DNA from: Gemmataceae bacterium
GTDB lineage: Bacteria; Planctomycetota; Planctomycetia; Gemmatales; Gemmataceae
Length of the DNA: 5,801 nt
Reading direction: 5' to 3'
Assembly (NCBI GenBank): GCA_947490035.1
Contig: CANLGS010000310.1
Span: forward strand, 1-5,801
The notes under the pieces are model-generated. The model had not been told where the DNA came from. It saw only the letters and a list, made by a program, of their open reading frames with translations, and ran no database searches. Of this stretch, positions 5,297-5,801 are shown in pieces (position 1 is the first letter of the stretch; each line of letters opens with the position of its first letter). The position numbers and the translations under genes were made by a program.

Positions 5297-5801
5297 TCAT
5301 TTCGGGATCTGACCGACGGAGAATCTGCGCTCGATGCGCGTGACGTTCCCCTGCTTGTCCTTCACCGAGACTACGAGCGTGCCACGCTCCAGTCGGTCAA
5401 TCGCTTTCGTCAGTTTCAACTCCCAGATGCCCTGCCCGACTGACTTGAACTTCGCCGCCAGATTCTCACCCGCGGGCACACCATCGACCGCGAAGTCGGC
5501 CACGGCGCGGAAGCTGGCGATGTCCAGCCCCGAATCGTAGTCGTGCAGACCGACCAGAACGCGCGTCAACTCCGCGTTGGTCCCGGCTCGCGGGTAGGTG
5601 AGCGTCAGCGTCGGCCGACTGTCGTCCTGCAACCAGCCGCTGCCGCGTGCGCCGGGCTGGGCGTCGTCGTAATCGAGGTCGATCGGACAACCCAGGTCGA
5701 TCCAGCGAACCAGCGTGCGGCGGTCCTCGTCGCTCAGCGGCGCCACCTTGATCTTCTTCCCGTCGGCGCCTTCGTAGGTTCCGGCAACGGCCTCCGGCGG
5801 C
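5297..5801 (-). CDS. C-terminal part of a secreted planctomycete cytochrome-like protein (partial)
   Basis: The frame is open from the right edge to a TGA at 5297-5299, giving 167 visible residues; the N-terminus lies outside the window. A GTG at 5746 could be read as a start, but the coding pattern continues upstream as PPEAVAG-TYEGADGKKIKV to the edge, so it is internal. The first third ends in LSDEDRRTLVRWIDLGCPID, the pattern that closes many planctomycete c-type cytochrome domains. The first complete codons at the edge are PPEA, and the base before them fits an MPP motif there. After this come a short DYDDAQPGARGSGW linker and a beta-rich domain: RPTLTLTYPRAG, LVGLHDYDSGLD, ADFAVDGVPAGENL, and a final VSVKDKQGNV-TRIERRFSV strand pair, like an immunoglobulin-type or other beta-sandwich module. 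I recognise the architecture as planctomycete but cannot name a function. Electron transfer at the cell surface is possible if a haem domain precedes it. It converges on DUF1501, so it is not in that operon. Confidence 0.78.
   Translation of the reverse strand, partial: PPEAVAGTYEGADGKKIKVAPLSDEDRRTLVRWIDLGCPIDLDYDDAQPGARGSGWLQDDSRPTLTLTYPRAGTNAELTRVLVGLHDYDSGLDIASFRAVADFAVDGVPAGENLAAKFKSVGQGIWELKLTKAIDRLERGTLVVSVKDKQGNVTRIERRFSVGQIPK

Noticed and set aside
1..5801. Mobile element, CRISPR array, tRNA or toxin-antitoxin system
   Set aside because: I saw no transposase or integrase motifs, no regularly spaced repeats, no cloverleaf-like sequence and no small paired genes on either strand.

Overview
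The window looks like chromosomal DNA from a planctomycete, most likely of the Gemmata type. Three things point there: the Planctomycete-type cytochrome domain (PSCyt1, with a CxxCH haem site and an MPP motif), a DUF1549 fragment beside it, and a complete Tat-exported DUF1501 protein directly downstream. That gene pair is characteristic of planctomycetes. The DNA is GC-rich and several genes have weak or no Shine-Dalgarno sequence, which fits but is not diagnostic. The genus is an inference from gene content only.

Layout from left to right. Bases 1-502 hold no gene I can support, only a strong 9-bp hairpin (242-265) and a small hairpin (466-478) just ahead of the first gene. Bases 503-1462 (+) encode a short-type mannonate dehydratase (UxuA family). 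It converges on a major facilitator transporter of the anion:cation symporter type at 1533-2822 (-). Together they suggest uptake and breakdown of a hexuronate or a related sugar acid: the transporter would bring in the acid and UxuA would dehydrate D-mannonate to 2-keto-3-deoxygluconate. Bases 2823-3055 are a divergent regulatory gap.

The second half is a decayed planctomycete secretion/cytochrome operon. A PSCyt1 domain with signal peptide (3056-3442) ends at a premature stop. The expected continuation into DUF1549 is still readable at 3427-3803, but in two other frames, separated by what look like two single-base deletions. It breaks off after about 110 residues, and the rest of DUF1549 and all of DUF1553 are missing. 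The DUF1501 partner (3852-5192) is intact. On the opposite strand, the C-terminal end of another secreted planctomycete protein (5297-5801) runs off the right edge. It has a WIDLGC-type cytochrome tail followed by a beta-rich domain.

I found no CRISPR array, tRNA, rRNA, transposase or defence system. The most notable feature is the broken PSCyt1-DUF1549 gene beside an intact DUF1501 gene, and the possibility that the PSCyt1 piece survives as a small free-standing exported cytochrome.
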